64,000 nt of DNA from NCBI GenBank assembly GCA_028280025.1, contig JANQMO010000033.1:1-64000 (forward strand), given 5' to 3'. Source of the stretch: Chlorobium sp. GTDB lineage: Bacteria; Bacteroidota; Chlorobiia; Chlorobiales; Chlorobiaceae. Shown piece by piece: positions 26,621 through 35,413 of the stretch. Position 1 is the stretch's first letter, and every line of letters starts with the position of its first letter. Both the position numbers and the translations under genes were made by a program. The notes under the pieces are model-generated. The model saw only the letters and a program-made list of their open reading frames with translations. It made no database searches and had not been told where the DNA came from.

Positions 26621-27094
26621 ATGAAAAAGACCTTATTGTTATTCTGGATGATTGCTGCTGTTTCGGTAGCGGGATGTTCTTCGAAAGAATCGGCGGTCAG
26701 TATGGATCAGGAGCCTGTGCAGCAGCAACAGGATGCAGAGTCATTGCTGCTTGAGGAAGCTCGCCGGATGATCAAGGATGTCTTTTTCGCGTTTGACAGC
26801 GCGGAACTTGATCAGGTTGCCGTGAGCCAGTTGAAAAACAACGCGGCATGGCTTGTGCAGCATGGAAGTATTTCCGTTCTCATAGAAGGTCATTGTGACG
26901 AACGTGGAACGTACGAGTATAACATGGCGCTTGGTGAAAGACGAGCTGAAGTGACAAAAAGCTTTCTTGAAAAAGCAGGGGTCAGCACGTCAAGGCTTGA
27001 AACCGTCAGTTATGGTGAAGAGCGTCCTTTTGCACCGGGTCATGACGAAGCGGCCTGGGCAAAGAACAGGCGTGCGCATTTTGTCGTTCAATAA
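26621..27094 (+). CDS. peptidoglycan-associated lipoprotein Pal, copy 2
   Basis: A second Pal of 157 residues. The lipobox is VSVAGC; the linker is Gln-rich (QEPVQQQQ) rather than Pro-rich. The OmpA-like domain has VFFAFDSAELD, VLIEGHCDERGTYEYN, LGERRAEVTKSFL, SYGEERPFAPGHDE and KNRRAHFVVQ. The domain is much more alike between the two copies than are the signals and linkers, so duplication with linker divergence is likely. Whether both bind TolB is not visible from sequence. Confidence 0.9.
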   Translation: MKKTLLLFWMIAAVSVAGCSSKESAVSMDQEPVQQQQDAESLLLEEARRMIKDVFFAFDSAELDQVAVSQLKNNAAWLVQHGSISVLIEGHCDERGTYEYNMALGERRAEVTKSFLEKAGVSTSRLETVSYGEERPFAPGHDEAAWAKNRRAHFVVQ

Positions 27095-27172
27095 ATTCTT
27101 TTTCTAACTTTTTCTAATTTATGAAGGCGCATGGTCAGTATGACAGGCGCCTTCGAATATGGATATGTTCAG

Positions 27173-27958
27173 ATGACGATGCATGATACATGGAAACGTA
27201 TTCTTGTCGGCATATTTTGTTTTTCTGCAGTCGGATGTGCTTCCAAAACAGATCTTTATGTCCTTCAGGATGATGTAAAAGAGCTGAGGTCTCAATCGCA
27301 GCAGTCCGGCGGACAGACTGCGGAGGTGTACTCGGAGGTAGAAAAGCTTCGTGGCGAAGTTGCGAGACTGAAAGGCACCATTGAAGAGATGCGTTTCAAA
27401 CTTGGTGAATCGGGCGGACCGGTAATGCCGGGGGGAATGCAGGATAGTCTTGCTGCCGATACCACAGGCGCCGTCTACGTCCCTGAGCAGGCTGTTCTCG
27501 AGAAAGAAAGCTTGCCTGATACCGTTATGGTTCAGCCGGTATTGGAGGGTGGTCCGGTTGTACCTCTTGAATCTGCTGATGCTGGCGGTCCTGTCGACGA
27601 AAAGGGATTGTATGACGCAGGTGTAGGTTATTTTGAAAAGTACGATTACGCCGCGGCAAGAAAAGAGCTGGGTATGCTTGTGGAAACCTATCCCTCTTCA
27701 TCCTATGCAGATGATGCTCAGTATCTTATTGCAGAAACCTATTATAACGAGAAATGGTTTGAAAAGGCGATTCTCGAGTACCAGCTTGTTATAGAAAACT
27801 ATCCTGAGGGGGACAAACGTCCGGCTGCCTACTTCAAGCAGGGGCTGGCCTTTGAAAATATCGGCGATTCAACCAATGCGAGGGTTCGTTACAAGGAACT
27901 CGTTCAGTTATACCCTGATTCAAACGAGGCTGGTATTGTAAGGGAAAAACTGCAATAG
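27173..27958 (+). CDS. cpoB: CpoB/YbgF-like Tol-Pal lipoprotein
   Basis: Periplasmic protein that in other bacteria links Tol-Pal action to peptidoglycan synthesis during division. ATG 27173 gives a lipoprotein signal with lipobox FSAVGC. A coiled coil (about 25-80) with heptads LRSQSQQSGG and VEKLRGEVARLKGTIEEMRF is followed by a linker and TPR repeats (about 150-261: YPSSSYADDAQYLIAETYY, YPEGDKRPAAYFKQGLAFE). An inverted repeat GAAGGCGC/GCGCCTTC at 27123-27154 makes an earlier ATG at 27131 unlikely. Last gene of the cluster. Confidence 0.85.
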   Translation: MTMHDTWKRILVGIFCFSAVGCASKTDLYVLQDDVKELRSQSQQSGGQTAEVYSEVEKLRGEVARLKGTIEEMRFKLGESGGPVMPGGMQDSLAADTTGAVYVPEQAVLEKESLPDTVMVQPVLEGGPVVPLESADAGGPVDEKGLYDAGVGYFEKYDYAAARKELGMLVETYPSSSYADDAQYLIAETYYNEKWFEKAILEYQLVIENYPEGDKRPAAYFKQGLAFENIGDSTNARVRYKELVQLYPDSNEAGIVREKLQ

Positions 27959-28040
27959 CAGGGTACAGACACATATCATTGCAGAGTTTGTCAGTCTCCT
28001 TTTTTTATTTTTTTATGGAAATGCCTATATTGTAAGTACT

Positions 28041-28706
28041 ATGAGGTTTTTATTGACATATTTGGCGCTTCCTGCAAAAGTGGTTTTGGCTTTTTCTGCT
28101 CTGCTTCTTTTCGCAGGCGAGTCACATTGCGGCGAAAAGAAAGAGAATAAGCTTGCATTTCTGGCATCCGATCCTTCCGAAGCTGTTCAGGAGTCTGTTG
28201 AGTGGGTTCGGGACAAAAAAGATAACCGGAAATTACCCTATGCCGTTATCGATAAAAGCTACTCAGGGGTGTATGTATTTGATGAGAAGGGCAAGTTTGT
28301 CGCTGCCGGACCTGTACTGCTTGGGATAGCGAAGCTTGATCGCATAGATCCGAAGACGCTTAACTACAAACTGTCACAAATAACTCCTGACAAGCGGGTG
28401 ACTCCTTCCGGGCGCTATCGTTCGTTTTTGGGAAAGGATCGTCGCGGCAAGGAATTGCTCTGGGTGGATTATCAATATGCAATAGCGATTCATCCGGTTG
28501 CTGATGTTCGCGGTCAGAACAGAAAAACGAGGCTGAAAACAAAGACTCATTCCGACAACCGTATTACCTGGGGATGCATCAATGTCGATCCGGAACTTTT
28601 CAAAAATGTTATAACCCCATTGTTCCAGGAAAGAGGCGGGATGGTGTATGTCTTGCCTGAAGAGCCTGAAAACAAGGGGATTTTGCAAATCGTGGACAAA
28701 GGATAG
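28041..28706 (+). CDS. periplasmic L,D-transpeptidase-like protein
   Basis: A 221-residue secreted protein with a hydrophobic N-terminal signal (ALPAKVVLAFSALLLFAG). The body resembles the YkuD/ErfK fold: YAVIDKSYSGVYVFDEKGKF, TPSGRY and the catalytic region HSDNRITWGCINVDPELF, where Cys follows the conserved Gly. Such enzymes cross-link peptidoglycan or attach lipoproteins to it; the loop here is longer and less canonical than SHGCxR, so activity is uncertain. Standing next to the Tol-Pal genes fits an envelope role. A terminator follows. Confidence 0.7.
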   Translation: MRFLLTYLALPAKVVLAFSALLLFAGESHCGEKKENKLAFLASDPSEAVQESVEWVRDKKDNRKLPYAVIDKSYSGVYVFDEKGKFVAAGPVLLGIAKLDRIDPKTLNYKLSQITPDKRVTPSGRYRSFLGKDRRGKELLWVDYQYAIAIHPVADVRGQNRKTRLKTKTHSDNRITWGCINVDPELFKNVITPLFQERGGMVYVLPEEPENKGILQIVDKG

Positions 28707-28743
28707 GATTGTATCCTGTGCCGCCGGGAGTATATCGATGACA

Positions 28744-28770
28744 ACGCACCGTTAAGGGTGCGTTTTTTTA
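28744..28770 (+). terminator. rho-independent terminator after the L,D-transpeptidase-like gene
   Basis: ACGCACC, a 6-nt loop, GGTGCGT and a T run. Confidence 0.85.
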
Positions 28771-28782
28771 TTGATAAAAAAG

Positions 28783-28807
28783 AACCCTTGCCGAAATGAC
28801 AAGGGTT
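28783..28807 (-). terminator. rho-independent terminator for the minus-strand gene at 28849
   Basis: On the minus strand AACCCTTG pairs with CAAGGGTT around a 9-nt loop, followed by CTTTTTTATC. Confidence 0.85.
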
Positions 28808-28848
28808 GAAATGCGGTTGCAGGATTTCTTTAGGTTACCAGGTAACTC

Positions 28849-29232
28849 TTATTTGAAAAATTCATCAAGAGTGTAGGTTTCCTTGTCGATCTCTACAGAG
28901 AGCTGTCCTCTGAGATTATCATAGAACACCGGTATATCCCGCATTGTCCACTTGACGCCGCGGTTGTCGAAGTCTATGACATAGCGGTTTTCGTTGTCAA
29001 GTACTTTTTGAGGAACGTCGATGGCGATATCCGGCTGTGTCGTCAGCACAAATAACTGGATTTTACCCTCTTTAAGCTGTTCGATCATCAATGGTGTTGG
29101 AGAGAGCTTTCTTCTGCCTGACGCTGGAGAAACGGTCAGTTGCAATCTTCCCCTGGCATCCCTTTTAGCGGATGTAATGTAATATTTGGCAACTTTATGA
29201 AGGGCATTGCCGGACCAGACAGCTGATTCCAT
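28849..29232 (-). CDS. hypothetical protein, function unknown
   Basis: A 127-residue protein from ATG 29232; an in-frame ATG at 29283 would add 17 residues without improving it. No family recognised. It has a basic N-terminal half (YYITSAKRDARGRLQLTV) and alternating beta-like segments (KIQLFVLTTQPDIAIDV, NRYVIDFDN), with no signal or membrane helix. It has its own terminator and lies between converging Tol-Pal and dnaK units. A real gene is supported by length, coding-like composition and the terminator. Confidence 0.6.
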   Translation of the reverse strand: MESAVWSGNALHKVAKYYITSAKRDARGRLQLTVSPASGRRKLSPTPLMIEQLKEGKIQLFVLTTQPDIAIDVPQKVLDNENRYVIDFDNRGVKWTMRDIPVFYDNLRGQLSVEIDKETYTLDEFFK

Positions 29233-29300
29233 CGTGTGCGTGTTTACATTACGAAAAATTAAAACACTGTAATAGCATAACATAAATTACTAAATCAGTG

Positions 29301-29335
29301 ACAAATAAAAAAAGGGATTCATCATGAATCCCTTT
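29301..29335 (-). terminator. rho-independent terminator after dnaK
   Basis: AAAGGGATTCAT and its reverse complement ATGAATCCCTTT are separated by one base (29311-29335); on the minus strand the hairpin is followed by TTTTATTTGT. Confidence 0.85.
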
Positions 29336-29360
29336 AGGGTGTTATAATGCCGGAGGCACA

Positions 29361-31286
29361 TTACTTGTCCTTGTCATTGCCGTCAATGACCTCGTATTCT
29401 GCATCGACTTCACCATCTCCTTTTTCTTTTTTTCCGCTGCCGTTCTGTTCGGGTTCACCGGATCCGGAGGCCGGCGGCGTTTCACCCTCTTGTGACTGGT
29501 ACATCACCGAAGCGATATCGTTCCATATCTTGTTGAGGTCGTCCATTGCGGTCTTCATCGTTTCGACGCTGCCGGATTTATGCGCCTCCCTGAGTTTTTC
29601 AAGCGCGCTTTCCAGCTCGGTTTTTCGTTCAGCCGGAATCTTGTCACCAAGCTCATTCAACTGTTTTTCCGTGCTGAATATCAGAGAGTCGGCATTGTTT
29701 TTGACGTCGATTTCTTCTTTGCGTTTCTGGTCTTCGGAGGCATGCTGCTTTGCATCTTCCTTCATTTTTTCGATCTCGGTTTCGCTCAGTTTTCCGCTGG
29801 CCTCGATACGAATGCTCTGTTCCTTGCCGGTGGCCTTGTCTTTGGCGGAAACATGAAGTATGCCGTTTGAATCAATGTCAAATGCCACCTCGATCTGCGG
29901 CATGCCGCGGGGGGCCGGAGGGATATCCCCCAGATGGAAACGGCCGAGCGTTTTGTTGTCGGTCGCCATAGGTCTTTCGCCCTGGAGGACATGAACCTCT
30001 ACAGATGTCTGATTGTCGGCAGCGGTAGAAAATATCTCCTGTTTCTTTGTCGGGATTGTCGAGTTGGCATCGATCAGCCTGGTCATGACGCCTCCGAGGG
30101 TTTCAATACCCAGAGACAGCGGTGTGACATCGAGCAGAAGAACATCGCTGACATCACCGCTCAGGACACCGCCCTGGATGGCTGCGCCGACAGCGACGAC
30201 CTCATCAGGGTTGACGCTTTTATTCGGTTCTCTGCCAAAAAGCTCTTTGACAAGGGCCTGGACCCTGGGTATTCTTGTGGAGCCGCCGACCAGTACGACC
30301 TCGTCAATCGCGCTCGTGCTGATCTTCGAGTTTTTAATTGCGCGTTTGCATGGTTCGACAAGGCTGTCAAACAGGTCGGAGCACATTGCCTCGAACTTTG
30401 CTCTCGTCAGGTTGACGACGAGATGTTTCGGCCCTTCCTGTGTTGCAGTGATGAAAGGCAGGTTTATTTCGGTATCTGTTCGGGAAGAAAGCTCGACCTT
30501 TGCTTTTTCAGCAGCCTCTTTAAGCCTTTGCAAGGCCATCATGTCTTTCCGAAGATCGATGCCTTCCTGCTTTTTAAATTCGTCGGCAAGGAAGTCGATA
30601 ATCTTCTGATCGAAATCGTCACCGCCGAGATGGGTGTCGCCATCGGTTGCTTTCACCTCGAAAACCCCTTCGCCAAGCTCAAGAATCGAGATGTCGAACG
30701 TTCCGCCGCCGAGGTCGAAAACGGCGACTTTTTCATTTTCTTTTTTCTTGTCAAGACCATAGGCAAGCGAAGCCGCTGTGGGCTCGTTGATGATGCGTTT
30801 TACCTCGAGACCTGCAATTTTCCCGGCATCTTTTGTGGCCTGACGCTGCGCGTCATTAAAATAGGCCGGTACAGTTATAACCGCCTCGGTGACTTTTTCG
30901 CCCAGAAAATCTTCTGCCGTCTGCCTCATTTTCTGAAGGATCATCGCGGAGATTTCCTGTGGAGAATAGGTCTTGTCTCCAATCTCGACTCTTGCTTCAC
31001 CATTGGTATTGACGACCTTGTAAGGAGCGATTTTCTTTTCATTAGGGACTTCATCGAATTTTCGCCCCATGAACCGTTTGATCGAAAAAATGGTGTTTTG
31101 TGCGTTTGTAATTGCCTGACGTTTTGCAGCATGGCCGACAAGGCGCTCACCGTTCTTGGTGAATGCCACCATTGACGGCGTGGTCCTGTAGCCTTCAGAG
31201 TTTTCAATGACCGTTGGCTGTGTGCCCTGCATAACTGCAACGCAGGAGTTTGTTGTGCCCAGGTCAATCCCAATAATCTTTCCCAT
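29361..31286 (-). CDS. dnaK: chaperone DnaK (Hsp70)
   Basis: ATP-driven chaperone that binds unfolded chains with DnaJ and GrpE. All Hsp70 signatures are present: IIGIDLGTTNSCVAV at the N-terminus, VFDLGGGTFDISIL near 193 and VVLVGGSTRIPRVQ near 335, then the substrate-binding domain and the acidic disordered C-terminus (GEVDAEYEVIDGND). Length 641 is standard. dnaJ and grpE are not adjacent. It lies 76 bp downstream of hsp20 on the same strand, with a hairpin between them. Confidence 0.97.
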   Translation of the reverse strand: MGKIIGIDLGTTNSCVAVMQGTQPTVIENSEGYRTTPSMVAFTKNGERLVGHAAKRQAITNAQNTIFSIKRFMGRKFDEVPNEKKIAPYKVVNTNGEARVEIGDKTYSPQEISAMILQKMRQTAEDFLGEKVTEAVITVPAYFNDAQRQATKDAGKIAGLEVKRIINEPTAASLAYGLDKKKENEKVAVFDLGGGTFDISILELGEGVFEVKATDGDTHLGGDDFDQKIIDFLADEFKKQEGIDLRKDMMALQRLKEAAEKAKVELSSRTDTEINLPFITATQEGPKHLVVNLTRAKFEAMCSDLFDSLVEPCKRAIKNSKISTSAIDEVVLVGGSTRIPRVQALVKELFGREPNKSVNPDEVVAVGAAIQGGVLSGDVSDVLLLDVTPLSLGIETLGGVMTRLIDANSTIPTKKQEIFSTAADNQTSVEVHVLQGERPMATDNKTLGRFHLGDIPPAPRGMPQIEVAFDIDSNGILHVSAKDKATGKEQSIRIEASGKLSETEIEKMKEDAKQHASEDQKRKEEIDVKNNADSLIFSTEKQLNELGDKIPAERKTELESALEKLREAHKSGSVETMKTAMDDLNKIWNDIASVMYQSQEGETPPASGSGEPEQNGSGKKEKGDGEVDAEYEVIDGNDKDK

Positions 31287-31308
31287 AATACATGTTCTTT
31301 GTTCAGGT

Positions 31309-31347
31309 TTCCGGCAAGAACGTTCACACTGAAATATCTTGCCGGAA
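31309..31347 (-). promoter_or_regulatory. hairpin between hsp20 and dnaK
   Basis: A perfect 10-bp inverted repeat (TTCCGGCAAG/CTTGCCGGAA) with a 19-nt loop and no U run on the dnaK side. It may be a processing or stability element that sets unequal levels of the two messages, or a partial terminator. Confidence 0.5.
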
Positions 31348-31362
31348 AAGAGCCTGATATGT

Positions 31363-31761
31363 TTACTTGATTGCTATTTCCTTGTTTTTCCTTACTTCCT
31401 GTGCTTTCGGCAGCCTCACGTGAAGAATACCGTTGTCAAAAGATGCTTCAATGTTTTCCTGGTCGATCAACTCTCCAAGATTGAAGCTGCGGGAATAGCT
31501 TCCGTACGTTCTCTCAACGCGGTGGTAATTTTTCCCTTTTTCATCGGTTTCCTTTTTTCTTTCACCCTTGATCGTCAGAACATCTTCTTCGACTCCCAGC
31601 GAGATGTCCTCTTTGTTCAGACCGGGCATTTCAGCTTCAATGTGAAAGGCGATCTCGTCTTCCGAAATATCTACTTTGAACGCAGGTGTTGTGGGTACTT
31701 GTGTGCCTTCCCAGATGTCATCAAAAATTTTCATAGGGTCTTTCGACAGTTTTACTAACAT
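31363..31761 (-). CDS. small heat shock protein, Hsp20 family
   Basis: A 132-residue ATP-independent holdase. The alpha-crystallin domain occupies about 25-125, with IAFHIEAEMPGLNKEDISLGV and the conserved GERKKE and SYSRSFNLGE segments; the C-terminus has the IEASFDNGILHVRLPKA motif. A very strong ribosome binding site (AGGAGG) precedes the ATG at 31761. It is upstream of dnaK, a common stress pairing in which the holdase passes clients to Hsp70. Confidence 0.95.
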   Translation of the reverse strand: MLVKLSKDPMKIFDDIWEGTQVPTTPAFKVDISEDEIAFHIEAEMPGLNKEDISLGVEEDVLTIKGERKKETDEKGKNYHRVERTYGSYSRSFNLGELIDQENIEASFDNGILHVRLPKAQEVRKNKEIAIK

Positions 31762-32162
31762 AGTTTCCTCCTTTCTATACTGGTTTCTCTATTGTGCTTT
31801 ATGTGTGAGTTGTTTTGGGTATAAACTTCTCTACAATAAAACAACAACTTGTGTGCCAAACGTAGACTTTCGATAAATCACTGTAGAAATGACAGAGATC
31901 AGAGAGATGTTGTGCTGTTTTGTCGCACTGGCAGGTGGGAAAGTGTGACAATATTGATGTGTGGGCAAGAAGTCACGGTGAGTAACTGGACAGGTGTGGA
32001 TTGTGATGCAGCTCATCTGCGCGTGCTGCCGGTCAGAGGAGGGGATTTTCTGAAGACCAGGCCAGGAGCGCGGCTATAAGCGTTTTCGGGTTGCCTCACC
32101 ATTCCTTGAGTGTCGTAAAGAAGACGAGACAGATCGTGGTGCAGCGTCTTCGGAAACAGGGA
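31762..32162. other. intergenic region carrying the hsp20 ribosome binding site and probable promoter
   Basis: Only the AGGAGG site next to hsp20 is clear. No CIRCE-type inverted repeat was seen. Short open frames on both strands here lack starts with ribosome binding sites and known motifs. Confidence 0.4.
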
Positions 32163-32540
32163 TCAGTTTTCAACTTTCTGAAGCCAGCTCAGCCTGTCCT
32201 GCAAATTGTCGACGACACTTTTAGAAATGAGATAGCATGCATATATAATGCTGTTGTCGGCAATGCTGTAATAGCATTTGAGCCCTTCCTTTCTCCTGTT
32301 GACAATTCCGTTGTCGTGCATAAGAGCAAGATGTTTCGATACGTTTGCCTGGCTTGCGTTTATCTTGTTGACAATCTCTTGTACTGTCCTTTCGTTCTCG
32401 CAGAGTGTCCTGAGTATTTTCAGGCGCATGGGTTCAGAAAGCAGTTTGAAGCGGTTGGCAACGGCAGACAGCATCTCTTCAGGCATTTTAAGATTCCACC
32501 TTTTTACCTCGTCTTCATCGATAGTAATTTGTTTGCCCAT
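32163..32540 (-). CDS. ArsR/SmtB-family winged-helix regulator
   Basis: A 125-residue DNA-binding protein. The winged helix spans about 25-105: LLSEPMRLKILRTLCENE, VQEIVNKINASQANVSKHLALM (recognition helix) and GIVNRRKEGLKCYYSI (wing). The usual ELCVCDL metal site of ArsR/SmtB is replaced by CENERTVQEI, so the inducer may not be a metal at the alpha-3 site. No target operon is adjacent apart from genes on its own strand. Confidence 0.88.
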   Translation of the reverse strand: MGKQITIDEDEVKRWNLKMPEEMLSAVANRFKLLSEPMRLKILRTLCENERTVQEIVNKINASQANVSKHLALMHDNGIVNRRKEGLKCYYSIADNSIIYACYLISKSVVDNLQDRLSWLQKVEN

Positions 32541-32698
32541 CAGTCATGTGTTGTTCAGCGCCTGTGAAGCGCTCTGTTAAAGGGGGGGATATTCCTGCCT
32601 TGGCTATATAGTTATAAATTCATACAATTCAAATGTAAAATACGATTTCTTGATCCGGCGGATGAATATATTTTGGCGGGAAGGATTGTTCAACGAGG

Positions 32699-32977
32699 TT
32701 ACTGCGGGGAACTGCTCAGTTTCAGGATGGTGTTGACGAGGGATTGAGGGGCTTTGAAGCGGACGATTTTTTCTCTGATAATGCTTTTGGTTTTCTTGGC
32801 TTCATTGAATTCCAGACGGCAGGGCTCGCACTCCAGAATATGCTTTTCAAATATCTGCTGTTCTTTGAGCGTCAATTCCCCGTCGACAGCTGCGCTCATG
32901 AGGGCTTGTGCTTCTGTGCAATTCATGGTTCTGGTTAATTCGTAAGTTATGTGATTAAAGCCAGTTATATCAGTCAT
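32699..32977 (-). CDS. zinc-finger anti-sigma factor
   Basis: A 92-residue anti-sigma factor of the ZAS (RsrA/ChrR-like) class that would hold the neighbouring ECF sigma factor inactive. The zinc motif H46-x3-C50-x2-C53 (EKHILECEPC) is complete, and C20 is a candidate fourth ligand. ATG 32977 overlaps the sigma stop codon (ATGACTGA), so the two are translationally coupled; an ATG at 32926 is the alternative. No membrane helix, so a cytosolic redox or metal switch is likely by family analogy. Confidence 0.82.
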   Translation of the reverse strand: MTDITGFNHITYELTRTMNCTEAQALMSAAVDGELTLKEQQIFEKHILECEPCRLEFNEAKKTKSIIREKIVRFKAPQSLVNTILKLSSSPQ

Positions 32978-33590
32978 CGGTGTTATAGCCGTGTTTTTTT
33001 GCAAAATCGTTCAATTTGTTCCTCAACAGCTTTCTTCCTCTATACAACCTGGATCGCACCGTTCCTATAGGGCTTTCAACCATGTTTGCAATTTCTTCGT
33101 ACGTAAAACCTTCTATATCACATAATTGTATTACTTCCTTGAACTCTTCGGGAAGAGAGTTCAGGGCCTGATAGACCTCGTCATGCATCAATGAACGGAA
33201 AAAAACATCATCCTGCCCGTGATCACTCTGGCTATCCTTGATTGAATGGTAAAAATCCTTGATAAGATCATAATCAACTTTTCCAGGTTCGCGTGCGTTT
33301 TTCCTGAATTTGTTGATATAGTTATTCTTAAGGATTTTAAACAGCCAGGCCTTGCAGTTTGTTCCCTTTTCAAAAGAGTCGAAGAATCTGTATGCTTTCA
33401 GGTAAGTTTCCTGTACGAGGTCATGAGCATCATCCGGATTCATTGTCAGATGAAGTGCGTAATTATACAGTGCATTGATATGCTTCAGGGCTTCTTCCTG
33501 AAATTCCTGTTGCTTCTGTTGTTCCTGCGCAGTCAGGGCTGTTTGTTTCTGTGCACTATTTTTCTTGTGCTGTGAAGGCGATGTTGTCAT
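32970..33590 (-). CDS. ECF (sigma70-family group 4) sigma factor
   Basis: A 206-residue alternative sigma factor. Region 2 (about 40-105) has LYNYALHLTMNPDDAHDLVQ and WLFKILKNNYINKFRK; region 4 (about 148-192) has LPEEFKEVIQLCDIEGFTYE and the helix-turn-helix MVESPIGTVRSRLYRGRKLL. It resembles the SigR/RpoE group that pairs with zinc anti-sigma factors. The Gln/Lys-rich N-terminal extension of about 30 residues is unusual. The regulon cannot be read here. Confidence 0.92.
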   Translation of the reverse strand: MTTSPSQHKKNSAQKQTALTAQEQQKQQEFQEEALKHINALYNYALHLTMNPDDAHDLVQETYLKAYRFFDSFEKGTNCKAWLFKILKNNYINKFRKNAREPGKVDYDLIKDFYHSIKDSQSDHGQDDVFFRSLMHDEVYQALNSLPEEFKEVIQLCDIEGFTYEEIANMVESPIGTVRSRLYRGRKLLRNKLNDFAKKHGYNTDD

Positions 33591-34081
33591 AGTGTCATAG
33601 TGGGAAGATGCTACGCCGGAAGACGTTAAAAAGTTTCCTAAGCATTGATGTTACACGCTATTAAATATACAAATATATTCTTTATAAGTAACTTGTTTTG
33701 CAAAAAGGGATTAGGGCTTTTTTAGGGATTGTGTGGTGTTTTGCCTGCTGTTTGACCCCTTTTGATCTGAACATGACCGGCGGTACGGGGTTCCTCTCAG
33801 TGCACACCGTTCAGACGTGAAAAATCGGCGGGATTATGCCTTGAGTGTCATGCGGGCGATATTGAGGTGATTAATTGTCTTTTTTTCGATATCTTCTCCG
33901 GATATCTTTTTATAAATGCGTGAAGCGTTAGTGGAGTTTTACGTATAATTATCTCATAAAAGGTGTTACACGCAGGCATTCTTCGCTGCATACAGAGTAC
34001 TCTCAGCCCCCGGTTTTTACCGTTTTGGAAAATAAGCGTAAACTGTGCGGGAGGCATTGTTAAACGATAAATGTTCGGGAT
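33591..34081. other. 491-bp divergent intergenic region between the sigma gene and mreB
   Basis: It must hold the promoters of both divergent genes. An AT-rich stretch at 33660-33690 could carry -10 elements (TATATT on the minus strand with TTACTT 16 bp before), but the match is weak. No gene, repeat or terminator was recognised. Confidence 0.4.
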
Positions 34082-35155
34082 ATGGATCTTGAGAAACTAA
34101 GTGATCTGTTTTCATTCAACAAGCGCATTGATCTTGGTATTGATCTGGGTACTGCCAATATCCTGATTTATCTGCCGGGGAGGGGGATCGTTCTCAATGA
34201 ACCTTCAATGATCGCGAGAGATCGTGCAACAGGGGAGGTTGTGTCTGTTGGCCAGGAAGCCCTCGATATTCATGAAAAAATTCATCCGGGGATCATTACG
34301 ATCCGTCCGATAGCCAATGGTGTTATTGCCGACTATGAGGCAACAACAATCCTGGTCAGGGAGCTGATTCGCAAGGCTCTGAAACGTTCAGCAGGCAACT
34401 TTCAGCGGATCGTGATCAGCGTTCCACTGGGAATAACACCGGTTGAAACCCGCGCAGTCAATGATGCTGCGGTCAAGGTTGGCGCAAAAGAGGTGCATTT
34501 TATTCAGGAGCCTGTAGCAGCGGCAATAGGAATAGGTCTCGATCCGTTTGAGGGTGCCGGTAACATGGTTGTCGATATCGGGGGAGGGACAACTGATATA
34601 TGTGTCATGACCCTTGGAGGGATTGCTTCAGGAGAGTCTCTTCGAATTGCCGGAAACGATATCAACAGCCGGATTATTCAGTTTTTCCGAAACCGTTACA
34701 ATCTGGCGATCAGTGATTATGCTGCAGAGAATATCAAGCTGCAAATGGCATCGGCACAGGATGATCTTGACGATTCGACAATGAGCGTCAGAGGAATGAA
34801 TGTCGGAACCGGTTTGCCTGAAACAGTCATAATACAGTCATCGGCTATCAATGATGTCCTGAAACATTCGCTTGCTCTGATCGTGATGTCGATCAAAAAA
34901 CATATTGAAGCACTGATCGTCAAGCCTGAAATTGCTCTTGATATCCAGGAGCGCGGGATATTCCTGACAGGCGGGGGAGCACTCTTGAAGGGGCTCGAGC
35001 AGCGAATCAGCCAGGAAATCGGTATACCGATGGTCATCAGCCCCGATCCCTTGATAGACGTGATAAAAGGTGTGGGGGAGATCCTTGAAAATTTCGGGCA
35101 CTTCAAGCCCCTGCTTGGCATTGATTTCAAGGTGTTGAGCAAGGACGATTCATGA
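34082..35155 (+). CDS. mreB: rod-shape-determining protein MreB
   Basis: Actin-like filament protein that guides lateral wall synthesis. Nucleotide-binding motifs of the actin fold are clear: IDLGIDLGTANILIYLPGRG, VISVPLGITPVETRAV, NMVVDIGGGTTDICVMTLGG and IFLTGGGALLKGLEQRI. Length 357 is slightly longer than usual, with a short N-terminal extension (MDLEKLSDLFSFNKR). mreC and mreD do not follow, so it stands alone here. Confidence 0.93.
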   Translation: MDLEKLSDLFSFNKRIDLGIDLGTANILIYLPGRGIVLNEPSMIARDRATGEVVSVGQEALDIHEKIHPGIITIRPIANGVIADYEATTILVRELIRKALKRSAGNFQRIVISVPLGITPVETRAVNDAAVKVGAKEVHFIQEPVAAAIGIGLDPFEGAGNMVVDIGGGTTDICVMTLGGIASGESLRIAGNDINSRIIQFFRNRYNLAISDYAAENIKLQMASAQDDLDDSTMSVRGMNVGTGLPETVIIQSSAINDVLKHSLALIVMSIKKHIEALIVKPEIALDIQERGIFLTGGGALLKGLEQRISQEIGIPMVISPDPLIDVIKGVGEILENFGHFKPLLGIDFKVLSKDDS

Positions 35156-35413
35156 TACATCCCTGCAATTTCGATTGCGGCTCATCTTTGTTTTGTATTC
35201 TCTGTACAGTAAGACCATTTCAGGAAAGGCATTGCTCTCCGCATCGTATCGCTGCTTTTTTCCTGTGCCTGTTCTTTGCTGCCGGTGATATGTTTGTCGT
35301 CTCGTTTACCGAACATTGAGAAATCCGGATCAGCTCGCAAACCGGGTATAGATCAATGATTCTTCATGGTCGAGGTCTTGTAACAGACGGTTCGGATTTG
35401 ATGATCTACTATC

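Noticed and set aside
27131..27172. Earlier ATG as the start of cpoB
   Set aside because: It lies inside an inverted repeat and would put 14 residues before an otherwise perfect lipoprotein signal.
29347..31175. Long open frames on the plus strand opposite dnaK, up to 413 codons
   Set aside because: They mirror dnaK codons in antisense, show Cys- and Phe-rich unnatural composition and have no motifs; dnaK explains the region fully.
31762..31850. A CIRCE element upstream of hsp20
   Set aside because: The 9-bp TTAGCACTC-type inverted repeat is absent.
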